From assembly GCA_030147325.1 (NCBI GenBank), contig JASLAA010000284.1, forward strand, positions 1-5,893: a stretch of DNA of 5,893 nucleotides, in the 5' to 3' direction. Position 1 is the first letter of the stretch; each line of letters begins with the position of its first letter. Source of the DNA: Arthrobacter sp. (lineage in GTDB: Bacteria; Actinomycetota; Actinomycetes; Actinomycetales; Micrococcaceae). The position numbers and the translations under genes were made by a program. The notes below the pieces were generated by a model, which worked only from the letters and a program-made list of their open reading frames with translations, was not told the origin of the DNA and made no database searches. Below, piece by piece: positions 5,253 through 5,893 of the stretch.

Positions 5253-5893
5253 ATGGAATCACCGATCGAGAGCTACCTGAGGACCATCCACCGGGAGATC
5301 TCCGATCTCAAGGACGGGAAGCCCTACAGCACCATCCCCGCCATGGCGAACGTTGACCCGGACAACTTCGGCATCTGCCTCACCACGGTGGACGGGTACA
5401 TGTACGAGGTCGGGGACACCCGTGAGGAGTTCTCCATCCAGTCCATCTCGAAGCCGTTCACCTACGGACTCGCACTGGCGGATCTCGGCATGGACGCCGT
5501 CGACGCGAAGGTCGACGTGGAACCGTCGGGCGACTCGTTCAACGAGATCTCCCTGGCCGCCGGGACCGGCAAACCCTCCAACGCGATGATCAACGCGGGA
5601 GCCCTGACGGCGACGTCCCTGGTCCGCTCGCGGGGCGGCAACTCACGGTTCAAGCGGATCGTGAACACCTACTCGCAGTTCGCGGGCCGCCAGCTCGGTG
5701 TGGACGAACAGATCTTCCGCTCCGAACTGGAGCACGGACACCGCAACCGCGCCCTGGCCTACCTGCTCCGGTCCTTCGACATCATCGAGGACGATCCGAC
5801 GCCGGTCATCGAGGACTACTTCCGCCAGTGCTCGGTGATGGTCAACTGCATGGACCTGTCGGTCATGGCGGCCACGCTGGCGAACTCCGGCCG
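5253..5893 (+). CDS. glsA: Glutaminase, serine-dependent beta-lactamase-fold type (C-terminus cut by window edge)
   Basis: Hydrolyses L-glutamine to L-glutamate and ammonia in the cytoplasm; related to E. coli YbaS/YneH and B. subtilis YbgJ. 213 complete codons are visible of a usual 305-330, so about a third is missing at the right edge. Family landmarks in order: VEVGD-like YEVGD (51-55), QSISKPF (63-69) with the catalytic S64-x-x-K67, VEPSGDSFN (89-97), the asparagine motif NAMINAGAL (110-118, N114), GHRNRA (162-167, N165) and YFRQCSV (189-195, Y189). These positions correspond well with the active-site Ser, Lys, Asn and Tyr residues described for YbaS. The usual NPMINAGA motif here has Ala in place of Pro at residue 111. 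The ATG at 5253 follows AGGGTGGAG (5241-5249) with a short spacer. It lies 35 bases after the small membrane protein and probably shares the permease transcript. Some actinobacterial homologues carry C-terminal STAS or cyclic-nucleotide domains; that region is outside the window. Confidence 0.95.
   Translation, partial: MESPIESYLRTIHREISDLKDGKPYSTIPAMANVDPDNFGICLTTVDGYMYEVGDTREEFSIQSISKPFTYGLALADLGMDAVDAKVDVEPSGDSFNEISLAAGTGKPSNAMINAGALTATSLVRSRGGNSRFKRIVNTYSQFAGRQLGVDEQIFRSELEHGHRNRALAYLLRSFDIIEDDPTPVIEDYFRQCSVMVNCMDLSVMAATLANSG

Overview
The window has high GC content, with codon third positions strongly biased to G/C. Its gene set (GAF-ANTAR regulator, MarR and TetR regulators, APC permease, serine-type glutaminase) fits a high-GC Actinomycetota chromosome. 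An Arthrobacter-like member of the Micrococcales is my best guess, from the style of the proteins only. I see no insertion sequence, phage gene, tRNA, rRNA or CRISPR array, so it reads as ordinary chromosome rather than a mobile island. Coding density is high; the longest gap between genes is about 190 bases (374-564) and none exceeds 300.

Left part (1-1371): a MarR-family regulator, cut by the left edge, runs leftward from 373. It is divergent from a TetR-family regulator running rightward to 1371. The gap between them carries a strong near-perfect palindrome (494-516) over a promoter-like -10 box, plus further CTACG/CGTAG half-sites. This is the clearest regulatory site in the window and a probable TetR autoregulation operator that could also affect marR.

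Middle part (1372-3036): a 164-base leader with two potential hairpins and an 11-base relative of the TetR operator precedes a 251-residue GAF-ANTAR protein, a predicted sensor coupled to an RNA-binding antitermination domain. A pentapeptide-repeat protein faces it on the minus strand, with 25 bases between the two stop codons.

Right part (3063-5893): a well-spaced promoter drives a 12-segment APC-family amino-acid permease, then a 188-residue proline-rich protein with two membrane segments, then the start of a glutaminase (glsA, cut by the right edge). Short gaps (57 and 35 bases) and a common strand suggest one transcript. A plausible joint role is amino-acid (perhaps glutamine) transport plus glutamine deamidation to glutamate and ammonia, similar in logic to the E. 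coli ybaT-ybaS pair. A hairpin with a six-base A..G.. loop lies just before glsA. It resembles half of an ANTAR target, but the required second hexaloop was not found. I found no clearly new system; the most testable ideas are the TetR operator set and the permease / small membrane protein / glutaminase cassette.
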